A stretch of 64,000 bases of DNA from Peptoniphilus vaginalis. Its GTDB lineage: Bacteria; Bacillota; Clostridia; Tissierellales; Peptoniphilaceae. How positions within the stretch are numbered: the first letter of the stretch is position 1; the number at the start of each line of letters is the position of its first letter. Under the pieces are notes generated by a model that ran no database searches, had not been told where the DNA came from, and worked only from the letters and a program-made list of their open reading frames with translations. Positions 35,789-47,081 of this stretch are shown one piece after another. The DNA lies in assembly GCF_900176605.1 (NCBI RefSeq), contig NZ_FXLP01000004.1, positions 496,001 to 560,000 of the forward strand. Reading direction: 5' to 3'. Both the position numbers and the translations under genes were made by a program.

Positions 35789-36421
35789 ATGAAATATTTA
35801 GTAGGTAAAAAAATTGGCATGACCCAAATTTTTGATGAAGAGGGTACTGTCACTCCTGTCTCAGTTATTGAAGTAGAACCAAATGTTGTTGTGCAAAAGA
35901 AAACAATCGAAAGCGATGGCTACAACGCTATCCAAGTTGCAGCACAAGAGGTTAAGGAAAGAAGATTAAACAAACCTGAGAAGGGACATTTTGACAAGGC
36001 TGGCGTAGGATATAGAAGACATCTTTCAGAATTTAGAACTGATGATGTAGAATCTTACAAGCTTGGAGATGAAATAAAAGTAGATTTATTTGAAGTTGGA
36101 GAACACGTTGATGTTGTTGGAACTTCAAAGGGTAAAGGAACTGCTGGTATTATCAAACGTCACAACTTCGGACGTGGTAGAGAAACTCACGGTTCTAAAT
36201 TCCACAGAATGCCAGGTGGTATGGGAGCTGCTTCTTATCCAGGAAAAGTTTGGAAAAACCACAGAATGGCTGGAAAAATGGGTAACGAAAGAGTTACTGT
36301 ACAAAACTTAGAAATCGTAAGAATAGATACAGATAAAAATTTAATTTTAGTTAAGGGTGCTATTCCAGGACCTAAGAAGGGAACTGTTAGAATTAAAAGC
36401 ACTGTTAAAATAACTAAATAA
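35789..36421 (+). CDS. rplC: 50S ribosomal protein L3
   Basis: 210 residues; [19 protein letters not shown] start and the methylated-Gln loop region [18 protein letters not shown] (usually GSIGA.S.P.RV). Binds 23S rRNA near the peptidyl transferase centre and initiates 50S assembly. Separated by 58 bp from rpsJ. Confidence 0.98.
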   Translation: MKYLVGKKIGMTQIFDEEGTVTPVSVIEVEPNVVVQKKTIESDGYNAIQVAAQEVKERRLNKPEKGHFDKAGVGYRRHLSEFRTDDVESYKLGDEIKVDLFEVGEHVDVVGTSKGKGTAGIIKRHNFGRGRETHGSKFHRMPGGMGAASYPGKVWKNHRMAGKMGNERVTVQNLEIVRIDTDKNLILVKGAIPGPKKGTVRIKSTVKITK

Positions 36422-36438
36422 GATAGGGAGGTTAAGAA

Positions 36439-37062
36439 ATGCCTAAAATTCAAATGATTGACATTAAGGGAAATCCTGTTGAAGAAGTCGAACTAAGTGA
36501 AGGGCTATTTGCTGCTCCTGTTAGCACTCATGCTGTTTATTTAGTTGTTAAAAATATTTTAGCTAACAAAAGACAAGGTACTCACTCTGCTAAGACACGT
36601 GCTGAAGTTCGTGGAGGCGGAAGAAAGCCTTGGAGACAAAAGGGAACTGGTCGTGCAAGACAAGGTTCTATTAGATCACCTCAATGGAGAGGCGGTGGAG
36701 TTGTATTCGCTAAGAAACCAAGAGATTACTCTTACACAACTCCTAAGAAGGCTAGAAGAGTTGCTCTTAAGTCAGTTCTTACTAGCAAGTTACAAGATGG
36801 CGAAATGATTCTTGTTGATTCCATTCAAATGGAAGAAGCTAAGACAAAAGTTTTTGCTAACATCTTAAAGAATATTGGTGCTGGTAAGAAAGCACTTGTA
36901 GTTGTTAATGATGACGAAAAAGATGTTCAAAGAGCAGCAAGAAACATCGCTGGTGTTAAAACATCAAGAGCTACAGACATTAACGTATACGACTTATTAA
37001 AGTACGATAACCTTGTTATCACAAAGTCTGCACTTGATGTTGTTGAGGAGGTTTTTAACTGA
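36439..37062 (+). CDS. rplD: 50S ribosomal protein L4
   Basis: 207 residues with the extended tunnel loop [20 protein letters not shown] and [21 protein letters not shown]4 lines the peptide exit tunnel; in enterobacteria it represses the S10 operon through the leader, a mechanism not shown in this group. Stop overlaps the rplW start region. Confidence 0.98.
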   Translation: MPKIQMIDIKGNPVEEVELSEGLFAAPVSTHAVYLVVKNILANKRQGTHSAKTRAEVRGGGRKPWRQKGTGRARQGSIRSPQWRGGGVVFAKKPRDYSYTTPKKARRVALKSVLTSKLQDGEMILVDSIQMEEAKTKVFANILKNIGAGKKALVVVNDDEKDVQRAARNIAGVKTSRATDINVYDLLKYDNLVITKSALDVVEEVFN

Positions 37063-37349
37063 TGAATAAATTTGACGTTATAAAAAGACCTTTAGTCACT
37101 GAACAAAGTATGGACATGATGGCAGAAAACAAATACACTTTTGAAGTTGTTAAAACTGCTACAAAACCTGAAATCAGAGAAGCTGTTGAAGAAATCTTCG
37201 GCGTTAAGGTTGAAAAAGTATATACAATAAATATGCGTGGTAAACTTAAAAGACAAGGAGTTCATCAAGGAAGACGTCCTTCATGGAAAAAGGCTATAGT
37301 TAAGCTTACTGATGACTCAGAGCCGATAGAATTTTTTGATTCTATCTGA
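37062..37349 (+). CDS. rplW: 50S ribosomal protein L23
   Basis: 95 residues: [21 protein letters not shown] (quoted in part: VTEQSMD), [20 protein letters not shown]. Sits at the exit tunnel mouth and docks trigger factor and SRP. ATG follows GGAGG embedded in the end of rplD and shares bases with its stop. Confidence 0.97.
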   Translation: MNKFDVIKRPLVTEQSMDMMAENKYTFEVVKTATKPEIREAVEEIFGVKVEKVYTINMRGKLKRQGVHQGRRPSWKKAIVKLTDDSEPIEFFDSI

Positions 37350-37367
37350 TAGTAGGAGGTATTAATA

Positions 37368-38198
37368 ATGGCGATTAGAGGATTTAAACCTACAACTCCT
37401 TCCCGTAGAAAGATGACAGTTGCTACATTCGAAGAGATAACTAAGACAACACCTGAAAGATCTCTTGTAACAACTATCAACAAGACTGCCGGTAGAAATG
37501 CTCACGGTAGAATTACTAGTAGACACAGAGGCGGCGGAGTTAAAAGAAAATACAGAATTATAGATTTAAAGAGAGATAAAGACAATATTCCTGCAAGAGT
37601 AGCAGCTATTGAATATGATCCATACAGAACAGCTTACATTGCTCTTCTAAACTATGCTGATGGTGAAAAAAGATACATCATCCAACCAAATGGTTTAAAG
37701 GTAGGAGACGTAGTTGAATCTGGTTCAGATGCAGATATTAAAGTTGGTAACACATTAAGACTTGCTGACATTCCAGTTGGTACAACAGTACACAACATCG
37801 AAATGACTCCAGGTAAGGGTGGACAAATTGCAAGATCTGCTGGTTCATGTGCACAACTTATGGCAAAAGAAGGAAAGTTCGCTCAACTTAGACTTCCTTC
37901 AGGTGAATTTAGATTAATCGACCTAAGATGTAGGGCAACTATTGGACAAGTTGGAAATATTTCTCATGAACTTATCACTTTAGGTAAGGCAGGTAAGAGC
38001 AGGTATCTTGGAAAGAGACCTCACGTAAGAGGATCTGCAATGAACCCTGTTGATCACCCTCATGGTGGTGGGGAAGGTAGAACTCCAATTGGTAGACCTT
38101 CACCAATGACTCCTTGGGGCAAGAAAGCTCTAGGACTTAAGACTAGAAAGAAATCTAAAAAATCTGACATGTACATTGTAAGAAGAAGAACTAAGTAA
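37368..38198 (+). CDS. rplB: 50S ribosomal protein L2
   Basis: 276 residues; contains the conserved C-terminal [19 protein letters not shown] with the histidine implicated in peptidyl transfer, and [18 protein letters not shown]. Binds 23S rRNA at the subunit interface. Normal length. Confidence 0.98.
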   Translation: MAIRGFKPTTPSRRKMTVATFEEITKTTPERSLVTTINKTAGRNAHGRITSRHRGGGVKRKYRIIDLKRDKDNIPARVAAIEYDPYRTAYIALLNYADGEKRYIIQPNGLKVGDVVESGSDADIKVGNTLRLADIPVGTTVHNIEMTPGKGGQIARSAGSCAQLMAKEGKFAQLRLPSGEFRLIDLRCRATIGQVGNISHELITLGKAGKSRYLGKRPHVRGSAMNPVDHPHGGGEGRTPIGRPSPMTPWGKKALGLKTRKKSKKSDMYIVRRRTK

Positions 38199-38211
38199 TC
38201 GGAGGGTATTA

Positions 38212-38496
38212 ATGAGTAGATCAATAAAAAAAGGACCATTTGCTGATGAACACCTTCTAAAGAAGGTTGACGAGCTTAATGATAAGAATGAACACAAAGT
38301 AATTAAAACTTGGTCTCGTCGCTCAACTATTTTCCCTGAATTTGTTTCTCACACAATTGCTGTTCACGACGGCAGAAAACATGTGCCAGTATACATTACT
38401 GAAGACATGGTAGGACATAAATTAGGTGAATTTGTTCCAACAAGAACATATAGAGGCCATGGCGGCAAGAGCGAAAAGAGTACTACACTTAAGTAA
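38212..38496 (+). CDS. rpsS: 30S ribosomal protein S19
   Basis: 94 residues: [54 protein letters not shown]. In the 30S head with S13. Confidence 0.98.
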   Translation: MSRSIKKGPFADEHLLKKVDELNDKNEHKVIKTWSRRSTIFPEFVSHTIAVHDGRKHVPVYITEDMVGHKLGEFVPTRTYRGHGGKSEKSTTLK

Positions 38497-38507
38497 GGAG
38501 GGTTATA

Positions 38508-38843
38508 ATGCAAGCACAAGCAATTGCTAAATATGTAAGAATATCACCTCTAAAGGTGAACTATATTTGCGCAGAAATACGCGGAAAAAGCGTTGATGAA
38601 GCCCTCTCTATTTTAAAGTTTACTAATAAAAGAGGAGCTCATGAACTATATAAGGTACTACATTCAGCTGTAGCTAACGCTGAAAACAACCTTAACCTAG
38701 ACAGAGGAGATCTTTATGTTAAAAAGGCTTACGCAAACGAAGGCCCAACAATGAAGAGATTCCGTCCTAAGGCTAAAGGTATGGCTTATCCAATTTTAAA
38801 GAGATCAAGTCACATTGGCGTTGTAGTAGCAGAAAGAGAGTAA
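38508..38843 (+). CDS. rplV: 50S ribosomal protein L22
   Basis: 111 residues: [30 protein letters not shown] and the tunnel-loop region [20 protein letters not shown]. Lines the exit tunnel opposite L4. Confidence 0.98.
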   Translation: MQAQAIAKYVRISPLKVNYICAEIRGKSVDEALSILKFTNKRGAHELYKVLHSAVANAENNLNLDRGDLYVKKAYANEGPTMKRFRPKAKGMAYPILKRSSHIGVVVAERE

Positions 38844-38854
38844 GGAGGTAGAGA

Positions 38855-39610
38855 ATGGGTCAAAAAGTAAACCCACATGGACTTCGTGTTGGAGTAATCA
38901 AAGATTGGGATTCAAAATGGTACGCAGATAAGAAAAATTTTGCCGATCTATTAGTTGAAGACAACAATATTAGAAATTACGTAAAGAAAAAACTTTATGC
39001 TGCAGGTATCTCTAAAATCGAAATCGAAAGAGCTGCTAATAGAGTTAAAATTTCTATTAATACAGCAAAGCCTGGTATGGTAATTGGCCGTGGCGGTGCT
39101 GGAGTTGAAGAACTAAGAACTGAAATTGAAAAACTTACAGATAAATCTGTTGTAATAAATGTAGAAGAAATTAAAAACCCAGACCTAGATGCACAAATTG
39201 TTGCTGAAGGCATTGCTGAAGCTCTTGAAAGAAGAGTTGCATTTAGACGTGCTATGAAACAAGCAATCCAAAGAACTATGCGTCAAGGAGCACTTGGTAT
39301 TAAAACTTCTGTTGCAGGTCGTGTTGGTGGTGCCGACATGGCAAGAACTGAAGGATATTCTGAAGGAACTATTCCTCTACAAACTTTAAGAGCTGACATT
39401 GACTACGGTTTTGCTGAAGCTGATACAACTTACGGAAAACTAGGCGTTAAAGTTTGGTTATACAAGGGTGAAGTTCTTCCTGAAATCGAAGACGAAAGAG
39501 GAAGAAAACCTAGAGACAATAGAGATAACAGAAATCGCAAGAGACGCGATAACAAAAACAATAATTTCAATAGAAATAACAGAAAAGACAATAAAAATAA
39601 AGAGTCTTAA
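38855..39610 (+). CDS. rpsC: 30S ribosomal protein S3 with basic C-terminal tail
   Basis: 251 residues: [22 protein letters not shown] domain [16 protein letters not shown]-terminal domain with [13 protein letters not shown]. After the usual end (about residue 215) a low-complexity tail of about 35 R/D/N/K residues follows ([19 protein letters not shown] and on), longer than the common 210-220-residue form. Part of the mRNA entry channel; the tail may contact mRNA or rRNA. Confidence 0.97.
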   Translation: MGQKVNPHGLRVGVIKDWDSKWYADKKNFADLLVEDNNIRNYVKKKLYAAGISKIEIERAANRVKISINTAKPGMVIGRGGAGVEELRTEIEKLTDKSVVINVEEIKNPDLDAQIVAEGIAEALERRVAFRRAMKQAIQRTMRQGALGIKTSVAGRVGGADMARTEGYSEGTIPLQTLRADIDYGFAEADTTYGKLGVKVWLYKGEVLPEIEDERGRKPRDNRDNRNRKRRDNKNNNFNRNNRKDNKNKES

Positions 39611-39627
39611 AGAAGGGGGGAATAGTC

Positions 39628-40059
39628 ATGTTGATGCCTAAGAGAGTAAAATATCGTAAAGTTCACAGAGGCAGAATGAAGGGCAAGGCTATGCGTGGTA
39701 ATGAGCTTGCATACGGCGAATATGGTATAAAAGCTTTAGAACCTTGTTGGATAACTTCAAATCAAATAGAAGCGGCACGTCGTGCTATGACAAGATATAT
39801 TCGTAGAGGTGGAAATATCTGGATTAAGATTTTCCCAGACAAACCTGTTACAGAAAAGCCTGCTGAAACTCGTATGGGTTCCGGTAAAGGTGCACCAGAA
39901 TACTGGGTAGCAGTTGTTAAACCAGGAAGAGTTTTATTTGAAATGGGTGGTGTTTCAGAAGAAGTTGCAAGAGAAGCTATGAGACTTGCATCAATGAAAC
40001 TCCCTATTAAAACAAAATTCGTTATGAAAGATAAGGATGGTGACTCAAATGAAGGCTAA
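39628..40059 (+). CDS. rplP: 50S ribosomal protein L16
   Basis: 143 residues: [59 protein letters not shown]. Contacts the A-site tRNA elbow. GGGGGG-rich site precedes; overlaps rpmC by 11 bp. Confidence 0.98.
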   Translation: MLMPKRVKYRKVHRGRMKGKAMRGNELAYGEYGIKALEPCWITSNQIEAARRAMTRYIRRGGNIWIKIFPDKPVTEKPAETRMGSGKGAPEYWVAVVKPGRVLFEMGGVSEEVAREAMRLASMKLPIKTKFVMKDKDGDSNEG

Positions 40060-40255
40060 TGAAATTCGCAAGATGTCTAGCGAAGATTTAAATAATAAAG
40101 TTAATGAACTTAAAAATGAACTTTTTAATTTGAGATTTAGATTGGCAACTGGCCAACTTGACAATCCATCAAGTATTAAAAGTGTTAAAAGAGATATAGC
40201 AAGAGTAAAAACGATCATTAGAGAACGTGAACTTGAAGTTGGAAAGGAGGCTTAA
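40049..40255 (+). CDS. rpmC: 50S ribosomal protein L29
   Basis: 68 residues: [57 protein letters not shown] 40049 gives the family-typical start and has GGTGA upstream; ATG 40037 would add four residues and lacks a site. Confidence 0.95.
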   Translation: MKANEIRKMSSEDLNNKVNELKNELFNLRFRLATGQLDNPSSIKSVKRDIARVKTIIRERELEVGKEA

Positions 40256-40259
40256 TCTC

Positions 40260-40514
40260 ATGGAAAGAAATTCAAGAAAAACTATAACAGGAATTGTTGT
40301 AAGCAATAAGATGGATAAGACTATTGTAGTTCAAACTGAGACTTTAAAGACTCATCCAATCTATAAGAAGAGATTTAAGAAGTCTACTAATTTCAAGGCT
40401 CATGATGAAAATAATGAATGTGGTATTGGTGATCGCGTAAGAGTTATGGAAACTAGACCACTAAGTAAAGATAAAAGATGGAGACTTGTAGAAATTATTG
40501 AAAAGGCTCAATAA
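40260..40514 (+). CDS. rpsQ: 30S ribosomal protein S17
   Basis: 84 residues: [63 protein letters not shown] 40260 follows AAAGGAGG; an upstream in-frame start inside rpmC is not supported. Confidence 0.97.
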   Translation: MERNSRKTITGIVVSNKMDKTIVVQTETLKTHPIYKKRFKKSTNFKAHDENNECGIGDRVRVMETRPLSKDKRWRLVEIIEKAQ

Positions 40515-40537
40515 TTTTAGCTTGAAAGGAGAATAAC

Positions 40538-40906
40538 ATGATTCAACAAGAAACAAGATTGCGTGTTGCTGACAATTCAGGTGCAAGAGAACTATCTGTT
40601 GTTAAAGTCCTTGGTGGTACTAATAGAAGAACAGCCAGCATTGGTGATATTGTAGTATGTTCTGTTAAAAATGCAACACCCGGTGGCGTTGTCAAAAAAG
40701 GTTCTGTTGTAAAGGCAGTTATCGTAAGAACAAACAAGGGAATCAGCAGAAAAGACGGATCTTATATCAAATTTGACGATAACGCAGCTGTTGTAATAAA
40801 AGATGATAGAAGCCCTGTTGGGACTCGTATTTTTGGACCTGTAACTAGAGAACTTAGAGCTGGAAACTTTATGAAGATCATATCTCTAGCTCCGGAAGTA
40901 CTATAA
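40538..40906 (+). CDS. rplN: 50S ribosomal protein L14
   Basis: 122 residues, canonical length: [57 protein letters not shown]. Forms an intersubunit bridge; GGAG precedes the start. Confidence 0.98.
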   Translation: MIQQETRLRVADNSGARELSVVKVLGGTNRRTASIGDIVVCSVKNATPGGVVKKGSVVKAVIVRTNKGISRKDGSYIKFDDNAAVVIKDDRSPVGTRIFGPVTRELRAGNFMKIISLAPEVL

Positions 40907-40920
40907 TTTGGAGGTGTAAT

Positions 40921-41229
40921 ATGAGAATTAAAAAAGATGACATCGTAAAAGTTATAGCCGGAAAAGATAAAGGCAAGACTGGTAAAGTCCTAAGAACAAT
41001 TCCTAAGAAAGACTTAGTTGTTGTAGAAAAGGTTAATGTTGTAACTAAACATATGAAACCAAAGGGACCTCAAGCACCAGGTGGAATTGAAAAAATGGAA
41101 GCGCCAATTCATGTATCTAATGTAATGTACTTTGACAGTGCGTCAGGAAAGGCTACTAGAGTTGGTTATAAATTTGAAGACGGAAAAAAAGTTAGATTTG
41201 CTAAATCTAGCGGAAAGACAATTAAGTAG
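40921..41229 (+). CDS. rplX: 50S ribosomal protein L24
   Basis: 102 residues with N-terminal KOW motif [20 protein letters not shown] and [20 protein letters not shown]. Early 50S assembly protein. Confidence 0.97.
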   Translation: MRIKKDDIVKVIAGKDKGKTGKVLRTIPKKDLVVVEKVNVVTKHMKPKGPQAPGGIEKMEAPIHVSNVMYFDSASGKATRVGYKFEDGKKVRFAKSSGKTIK

Positions 41230-41240
41230 GGGGTAGAATA

Positions 41241-41786
41241 ATGACTTCAAGATTACAAGAAAAATATAAGACAGAAGTTGTGGGCCACCTAATGGAACGC
41301 TTCAATTATAAAAGCGTTATGGAAGTACCGAAACTTGAAAAGATCACTATTAACATTGGTCTTGGCGAAGCTAAAGATAACCACAAGGCACTAGAAGCAG
41401 CAGTTGAAGACCTAACTATTATTTCAGGTCAAAAGGCACTTGTAACTAAGGCAAGAAAATCTATAGCCAACTTTAAACTTCGTGAAGGTCAAAATGTTGG
41501 TGTTAAGGTAACTCTAAGAGGCGATAGAATGTATGATTTCTTAGATAAGCTTATGAATGTTGCTCTTCCAAGAGTAAGAGACTTTAGAGGTGTTAAACCA
41601 ACTGCATTTGATGGCAGAGGTAACTATGCACTAGGTCTTAAAGAACAACTTATCTTCCCAGAAATCGAATATGATAAAGTAGACACTATTAGAGGTATGG
41701 ACATCAATATAGTAACTACAGCTAAAACTGATGAAGAAGCTAAAGAATTCCTAGATAAAATGGGAATGCCTTTTGCTAAGGCTTAA
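41241..41786 (+). CDS. rplE: 50S ribosomal protein L5
   Basis: 181 residues: [60 protein letters not shown]. Binds 5S rRNA and P-site tRNA. Confidence 0.98.
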   Translation: MTSRLQEKYKTEVVGHLMERFNYKSVMEVPKLEKITINIGLGEAKDNHKALEAAVEDLTIISGQKALVTKARKSIANFKLREGQNVGVKVTLRGDRMYDFLDKLMNVALPRVRDFRGVKPTAFDGRGNYALGLKEQLIFPEIEYDKVDTIRGMDINIVTTAKTDEEAKEFLDKMGMPFAKA

Positions 41787-41797
41787 GGAGGTACAAA

Positions 41798-41983
41798 GTG
41801 GCTAAAAAATCAATGATTGCTAAACAAAAGAGGAAACAAAAGTATTCTTCTCGTGAATATACTAGATGTAAAATTTGTGGAAGACCACATTCAGTTTTAC
41901 AAAAATATGGAATATGTAGAATATGCTTTAGAGAACTTGCGTACAAGGGACAAATTCCTGGCGTAAGAAAAGCTAGCTGGTAA
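41798..41983 (+). CDS. rpsZ: 30S ribosomal protein S14, zinc-binding type
   Basis: 61 residues, GTG start at 41798 after AGGAGG. Four cysteines in [20 protein letters not shown] form the zinc site that defines the C+ (type Z) S14, in contrast to the longer zinc-free paralogue. Confidence 0.97.
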   Translation: MAKKSMIAKQKRKQKYSSREYTRCKICGRPHSVLQKYGICRICFRELAYKGQIPGVRKASW

Positions 41984-42013
41984 TAAGCCTTAGATGAAAG
42001 GAGGCAAACTGAT

Positions 42014-42409
42014 ATGATGACAGACCCAATTGCAGATATGCTATCAAGAATTAGAAATGCAAATAATGCAAGACACAAATCTGTTGATGTTCCTTGTTCA
42101 AAGATCAAAAAAGAAATCGCTAAGATTCTTCTTGATGAAGGTTATATAAAAGGATATGACGTTGTTGAAGACGACAAACAAGGAATGATTAAGATAGATC
42201 TTAAATATTCTCAAGATGGTGAAAGAGTTATCTCTGGATTAAAGAGAATATCTAAACCGGGACTTAGAGTTTATGTTAAGTGCGACGATGTTCCTAAAGT
42301 TCTTGGAGGACTAGGAATAGCAATTATCTCTACATCTAAGGGAATAATTACAGATAAATTGGCAAGACAGGAAAAAGTTGGCGGAGAGGTAATCTGCTAC
42401 GTTTGGTAA
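42014..42409 (+). CDS. rpsH: 30S ribosomal protein S8
   Basis: 131 residues: [54 protein letters not shown]. Two adjacent ATGs (42014, 42017); the first has the better spacing to AAAGGAGG. Binds central-domain 16S rRNA; in E. coli it represses the spc operon. Confidence 0.97.
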   Translation: MMTDPIADMLSRIRNANNARHKSVDVPCSKIKKEIAKILLDEGYIKGYDVVEDDKQGMIKIDLKYSQDGERVISGLKRISKPGLRVYVKCDDVPKVLGGLGIAIISTSKGIITDKLARQEKVGGEVICYVW

Positions 42410-42423
42410 TTTGGAGGTGAAAA

Positions 42424-42960
42424 ATGTCAAGAATTGGCAAAAAACCTATTGAAATCCCAAAGGGCGTTGAAGTTAAAGTTGACGGCCAAACAGTTATTGT
42501 TAAGGGACCAAAGGGTGAACTAAAACAATCTTTCGATAAAGATTTAAAAATAGAATTAAATGACGGAGTTCTCACTGTAGAAAGACCAAATGATATTAAA
42601 AGAATTAAGGCACTTCACGGTTTAACTAGAACTCTAATTTACAATATGATAATTGGCGTTACAGAAGGTTATACAAAATCTCTAGAAATAGTTGGAACAG
42701 GATATAGAGCTGCTAAGAAGGGAAAGGTTCTTTCTCTTAACTTAGGTTTCTCTCACCCTCTTGATATAGAAGATCCAGAAGGTATTGAAGTAGAAGTTCC
42801 ATCTCCTAACTCAATTATTATTAAAGGTAACGATAAACAACAAGTTGGCGCTTATGCTGCTTACATTAGACGCTTCAGAGAACCTGAACCATATAAGGGT
42901 AAGGGTATTAGATATACTGATGAACATGTAAGACGTAAAGTTGGTAAGACTGGTAAGTAA
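42424..42960 (+). CDS. rplF: 50S ribosomal protein L6
   Basis: 178 residues: [60 protein letters not shown]. Two L6 folds, normal length; located by the GTPase-associated region. Confidence 0.98.
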   Translation: MSRIGKKPIEIPKGVEVKVDGQTVIVKGPKGELKQSFDKDLKIELNDGVLTVERPNDIKRIKALHGLTRTLIYNMIIGVTEGYTKSLEIVGTGYRAAKKGKVLSLNLGFSHPLDIEDPEGIEVEVPSPNSIIIKGNDKQQVGAYAAYIRRFREPEPYKGKGIRYTDEHVRRKVGKTGK

Positions 42961-42975
42961 GAAAGGAGAATTTAA

Positions 42976-43338
42976 GTGTTAAATAAAATTAATAGAAACG
43001 AAAACAGAATTAAAAGACACAAAAGAATTAGAAATCACATCTCCGGAACTTCAATGAGGCCTAGACTTTCAGTTTACAGATCATCTAAACATATTTATGC
43101 TCAATTAATTGATGATGAAGCTGGCAATACTTTATTAAGTGCATCTACACTTGATAAGGGATTGAATTTAGAAAACACTGGAAATATTGAAGCAGCTAAA
43201 TCTGTTGGAGAATCTATTGCTAAGAAAGCATTAGAAAAAGGAATTGAAGAAGTAGTCTTTGATAGAAGTGGATATATATTCCACGGTAAAGTCAAAGCAC
43301 TTGCTGATGCAGCTAGAGAAGCTGGTCTAAAATTCTAA
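42976..43338 (+). CDS. rplR: 50S ribosomal protein L18
   Basis: 120 residues from a GTG start at 42976 that follows [67 protein letters not shown]. Binds 5S rRNA with L5. Confidence 0.97.
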   Translation: MLNKINRNENRIKRHKRIRNHISGTSMRPRLSVYRSSKHIYAQLIDDEAGNTLLSASTLDKGLNLENTGNIEAAKSVGESIAKKALEKGIEEVVFDRSGYIFHGKVKALADAAREAGLKF

Positions 43339-43351
43339 GAAGGAGGAAGTA

Positions 43352-43858
43352 ATGAAGCGTTCATTAATAAATGCGGCAGAACTTGATCTTGAAGAAAGAG
43401 TTGTATCTATAAACAGAGTTGCCAAAGTAGTTAAGGGTGGTAGAAACTTTAGATTCTCTGCTCTTGTAGTAGTTGGTGACAGAAACGGACACGTTGGGGT
43501 AGGTACTGGTAAGGCTCTTGAAGTTCCTGAAGCAATAAGAAAAGCAACACAAGATGCTAGAAAGAATATTGTAAGAATTAACTTACTAAACACTTCTATT
43601 CCTCATCAAGTAACTGGAATTTATGGTGCAGGTAGAGTTTTCTTAAAGCCAGCAAGAGAAGGTACAGGAGTTATTGCCGGTGGTGCAGTGCGTGCTGTAT
43701 GTGAACTTGCAGGTATTTCTGATATTCGTACTAAAAACATTGGTACTAACAACCCAAGAAATGTAGTTAATGCAACTCTAGAAGGTCTAAAGTCTCTTAA
43801 GACTGCAGAATCTGTTGCAAAACTTAGAAATAAATCTGTTGAAGAAATTTTAGGATAG
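43352..43858 (+). CDS. rpsE: 30S ribosomal protein S5
   Basis: 168 residues: [59 protein letters not shown]. Decoding-accuracy protein; starts after AAGGAGG. Confidence 0.98.
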   Translation: MKRSLINAAELDLEERVVSINRVAKVVKGGRNFRFSALVVVGDRNGHVGVGTGKALEVPEAIRKATQDARKNIVRINLLNTSIPHQVTGIYGAGRVFLKPAREGTGVIAGGAVRAVCELAGISDIRTKNIGTNNPRNVVNATLEGLKSLKTAESVAKLRNKSVEEILG

Positions 43859-43868
43859 GAGGAAAATC

Positions 43869-44045
43869 ATGAGTACAATTAAAATTAAGCTTGTTAAAAG
43901 TCCTATCGGTAAAGTGCCTAAACACAGAAAAACAATCGAAGCTCTTGGTTTTAAGAAGGTAAACCAAGTTATTGAAAAAAATGATACTCCTCAAATTAGG
44001 GGAATGTTAAAACAAGTCGATTATATGATCGAAGTAGTAGAATAA
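43869..44045 (+). CDS. rpmD: 50S ribosomal protein L30
   Basis: 58 residues: [58 protein letters not shown] after AGGAGG, between rpsE and rplO as in most Firmicutes. Confidence 0.96.
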   Translation: MSTIKIKLVKSPIGKVPKHRKTIEALGFKKVNQVIEKNDTPQIRGMLKQVDYMIEVVE

Positions 44046-44058
44046 GGAGGTGTACCTA

Positions 44059-44508
44059 ATGAAGTTACATGACTTAAGACCTAACGAAGGCGGCGGAGTT
44101 AAAGCTAGAAAAAGAATAGGTCGTGGAATTGGTTCCGGTACTGGTAAGACTTCCGGCAAGGGTCACAAAGGACAAAATGCTAGAAGTGGCGGCGGGGTTA
44201 GACCTGGATTTGAAGGTGGACAAATGCCACTATTCAGACGTCTTCCTAAGAGAGGATTTACAAATATATTTAAGAAAGAATACGCTGTATTAAACGTAGC
44301 TGATCTTAATGTATTTGAAGAAGGAACTGAAATCACTCCTGAATTCTTAATCGAAAATAAATTTATTAAAGCTGGTAAGGCTAAAGACGGACTTAGAATC
44401 TTGGGAGATGGTGAATTAAATGTTAAATTAACTGTTAAAGCTCAGCATTTCTCAAAATCTGCTATAGAAAAAATTGAGGCTTGCGGAGGAAAGGCCGAGG
44501 TGATTTAA
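44059..44508 (+). CDS. rplO: 50S ribosomal protein L15
   Basis: 149 residues: [62 protein letters not shown] 44059 gives the canonical start; AGGAGG is 9 bp upstream. Stop overlaps the secY start in TAATG. Confidence 0.97.
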   Translation: MKLHDLRPNEGGGVKARKRIGRGIGSGTGKTSGKGHKGQNARSGGGVRPGFEGGQMPLFRRLPKRGFTNIFKKEYAVLNVADLNVFEEGTEITPEFLIENKFIKAGKAKDGLRILGDGELNVKLTVKAQHFSKSAIEKIEACGGKAEVI

Positions 44509-45788
44509 TGCTCTCTACTTTTAGGGATGCTTGGAAGGTTGAGTCACTTCGTAAGAAGATGCTTTTCACTCTTTTCATGCTTCTATTATATAGACTTGGA
44601 TCACACATTGCCGTTCCATACATGAACTCACAAGTTATTTCACAACTTATGAGTGGAGCAGGCGGATCAATTTTCTCCTTCCTTGACTTAATGGCAGGGG
44701 GAAACTTTAGAAGATTTACAATATTCGCTGCTAACATTTATCCATATGTTACAGCATCAATCATACTTCAACTTTTGACAATTGCTATTCCTTCATTGGA
44801 ATCTCTTGCAAAAGAAGGAGAAACTGGTAGAAAGGCTATTGCAAAATACACTAGATACCTTTCTATTGCTATCGCTCTTGTTCAAGCAGTTGGTTATACT
44901 TTTGGTCTATTTAGACAAGCAGTTAACGCAACAAGCCCTATTGAATACACAACTATTATCCTATCAATAGTTGCTGGTACAGCGGTACTAATTTGGATAG
45001 GAGAACAAATTACTGAACACGGAATTGGAAATGGTATTTCAATCTTAATTTTTGCAGGTATCGTTTCAAGATTCCCACTTGATATAGCTCAATCTGTTGC
45101 TCTTGTTAAGGCAGGAAAATCTAGCCCTTTATTCTTAGTGTTATTCGTAATAATTGCTATTGCAATTGTTGTTTTCGTAGTAACACTAACTGAAGGTGAA
45201 AGAAGAATTCCTGTACAATATGCAAAGAGAGTTGTTGGTAGAAAGATGTACGGTGGTCAATCCACTCATATTCCAATTAAGGTTTTAATGACTGGTGTTA
45301 TGCCAATTATCTTTGCTAACTCACTACTTGCTATCCCAGCAACTATTGCTATGTTTACAAGTGAATCAACTAGAAATTGGATTCAAAAGTGGTTAACTCC
45401 AGCTGGAGGACCAGGAGCTGTGCTTTATATAATATTTACTGTAATTCTTATTGTATTCTTCACATTCTTCTACACTACAATCCAATTCAACACTGTTGAA
45501 TACTCTAAGAACCTTCAAGCTAATGGTGGTTTTATTAGTGGTATTAGAGCAGGAAAACCTACAAGTGATTATTTAGGTAGAACTTTAAATAGGTTAGTTA
45601 TGCCGGGAGCAATTGCACTTTCTATACTTGCAGTTCTTCCAACTATCCTAACACTTATTTCAGGTCTACAATTCAACTATGGTGGTACATCAATTATCAT
45701 CGTTGTTGGTGTTGTACTTGAAATCCACAGAGTGTTAGAACAACAATTAATCATGAGAAATTATCGTGGATTCTTAAAGAATAAGTAG
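44508..45788 (+). CDS. secY: Protein translocase subunit SecY
   Basis: 426 residues with ten membrane helices, e.g. GRKAIAKYTRYLSIAIALVQ, GNGISILIFAGIVSRFP, ERRIPVQYAKRVVGRKMYGG. Central channel of the Sec translocon. Starts at the ATG overlapping the rplO stop, with GAGGTGA upstream; a longer in-frame start inside rplO is not supported. Confidence 0.98.
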   Translation: MLSTFRDAWKVESLRKKMLFTLFMLLLYRLGSHIAVPYMNSQVISQLMSGAGGSIFSFLDLMAGGNFRRFTIFAANIYPYVTASIILQLLTIAIPSLESLAKEGETGRKAIAKYTRYLSIAIALVQAVGYTFGLFRQAVNATSPIEYTTIILSIVAGTAVLIWIGEQITEHGIGNGISILIFAGIVSRFPLDIAQSVALVKAGKSSPLFLVLFVIIAIAIVVFVVTLTEGERRIPVQYAKRVVGRKMYGGQSTHIPIKVLMTGVMPIIFANSLLAIPATIAMFTSESTRNWIQKWLTPAGGPGAVLYIIFTVILIVFFTFFYTTIQFNTVEYSKNLQANGGFISGIRAGKPTSDYLGRTLNRLVMPGAIALSILAVLPTILTLISGLQFNYGGTSIIIVVGVVLEIHRVLEQQLIMRNYRGFLKNK

Positions 45789-45797
45789 GAGGTAATT

Positions 45798-46439
45798 ATG
45801 AAATTAGTTATATTGGGACCTCCAGGGGCCGGCAAGGGCACACAAGCTGAATATATTGTTGAAAGATACAATATCCCACATATTTCAACTGGAGATATCT
45901 TTAGAGAAAATATTAAGAACAACACTGAACTTGGAAAGGAAGCTAAGTCTTATATGGACAAGGGTCTTTTAGTTCCTGATGATCTTGTTATTGCACTTGT
46001 TGAAGATAGACTTAACAAGGACGATGCTAAAGAAGGATTTCTACTAGACGGTTTCCCAAGAACTGTAGCTCAAGCTGTTAGCCTTGACTCAATCTTAGAT
46101 AAGAATGACGACAAGCTAACTAAGGTAATTAACATTTCAGTTGATCCTGAAATCTTAATTGAAAGAGCTGTTGGAAGACGTGTTTGTAAAACTTGTGGAA
46201 TGACTTATCACGTTAAATTCAATCCTCCAAAGGAAGAAGGAGTTTGTGATAAGGACGGCACTAAGCTTATTCAAAGAGATGACGATACTGAAGAAACTGT
46301 AAAGACTAGAATTTCTGTTTACTTTGATCAAACAGCACCTCTTATTGATTACTATAGGGCTCAAAATCTATTAATTGATATTGACGGTGCTAAGGATATT
46401 GACAAGGTATTTAACGATATAGTTATTGGTCTCGAATAG
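45798..46439 (+). CDS. adk: Adenylate kinase
   Basis: 213 residues. P-loop GPPGAGKGTQAE, STGDIFREN, DGFPRTVAQA. The LID domain holds a zinc site of Firmicutes type: CKTCGMTYH and CDKDG (three Cys plus Asp). Catalyses ATP + AMP = 2 ADP. In many relatives methionine aminopeptidase (map) follows; here an RNA-binding KOW protein comes directly. Confidence 0.98.
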   Translation: MKLVILGPPGAGKGTQAEYIVERYNIPHISTGDIFRENIKNNTELGKEAKSYMDKGLLVPDDLVIALVEDRLNKDDAKEGFLLDGFPRTVAQAVSLDSILDKNDDKLTKVINISVDPEILIERAVGRRVCKTCGMTYHVKFNPPKEEGVCDKDGTKLIQRDDDTEETVKTRISVYFDQTAPLIDYYRAQNLLIDIDGAKDIDKVFNDIVIGLE

Positions 46440-46442
46440 TTC

Positions 46443-46697
46443 ATGGATAAAACATTTAGTCTTTTGAAAGGACAAGTGGTAAGATCCAAAAAGGGTAGAG
46501 ATGAGGGCAAGGTTTATATCATAATGGAAATTATTGATGATGACCTTCTCTTGCTCGTTGATGGAAAACTAAGAAAGCTAGATCGACCAAAGAAAAAAAA
46601 GGTAAAACATCTTTATATATATAAGGATGTCATAGATACTGAGGTTAGTGACTTTAGTGACATCTATATTAGAAAGAAACTATTACCTTATAGCTAA
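46443..46697 (+). CDS. KOW-domain RNA-binding protein (L14e-like)
   Basis: 84 residues. KOW-like motif at the N-terminus (LLKGQVVRSKKGRDEGKVYI) and a basic stretch DRPKKKKVKHLYIYKD. Small proteins of this type are found between adk/map and infA in clostridia and are thought to bind RNA or the ribosome. It starts 3 bp after adk with a weak ribosome binding site, so coupling to adk is likely. Confidence 0.85.
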   Translation: MDKTFSLLKGQVVRSKKGRDEGKVYIIMEIIDDDLLLLVDGKLRKLDRPKKKKVKHLYIYKDVIDTEVSDFSDIYIRKKLLPYS

Positions 46698-46715
46698 AGG
46701 AGGATCCTTAATAAT

Positions 46716-46934
46716 ATGGCTAAAGAAGATGTAATTGAAGTAGAAGGCGTTGTTGTTGACGCTCTTCCAAATACTCATTTCAAGGTTGAACTTGAAAATG
46801 GACATATCATACTTGCTCATATTTCAGGTAAATTGAGAATGAATTATATTAGAATTCTTCCTGGTGATAAGGTGACAGTTGAGCTTTCACCTTACGATCT
46901 TACACGAGGTAGAATAACTTGGAGAAAGAAATAA
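46716..46934 (+). CDS. infA: Translation initiation factor IF-1
   Basis: 72 residues, OB fold: [60 protein letters not shown]. Canonical length; AAAGGAGG upstream. Confidence 0.98.
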   Translation: MAKEDVIEVEGVVVDALPNTHFKVELENGHIILAHISGKLRMNYIRILPGDKVTVELSPYDLTRGRITWRKK

Positions 46935-46956
46935 TCCAGAGTCAGGAGGCATTTAG

Positions 46957-47070
46957 ATGAAAGTAAGACCATCTGTAAAAAAGATGTGCGAAAAGTGCAA
47001 AATAATTAAAAGAAACGGAAGAGTAATGGTAATCTGTGAAAATCCGAAACATAAACAAAGACAGGGATAA
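46957..47070 (+). CDS. rpmJ: 50S ribosomal protein L36
   Basis: 37 residues: [20 protein letters not shown], then [17 protein letters not shown]. Zinc ribbon ligands C-C-C-H present. AGGAGG upstream. Standard place between infA and rpsM. Confidence 0.97.
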   Translation: MKVRPSVKKMCEKCKIIKRNGRVMVICENPKHKQRQG

Positions 47071-47081
47071 GGGAGGTAATT

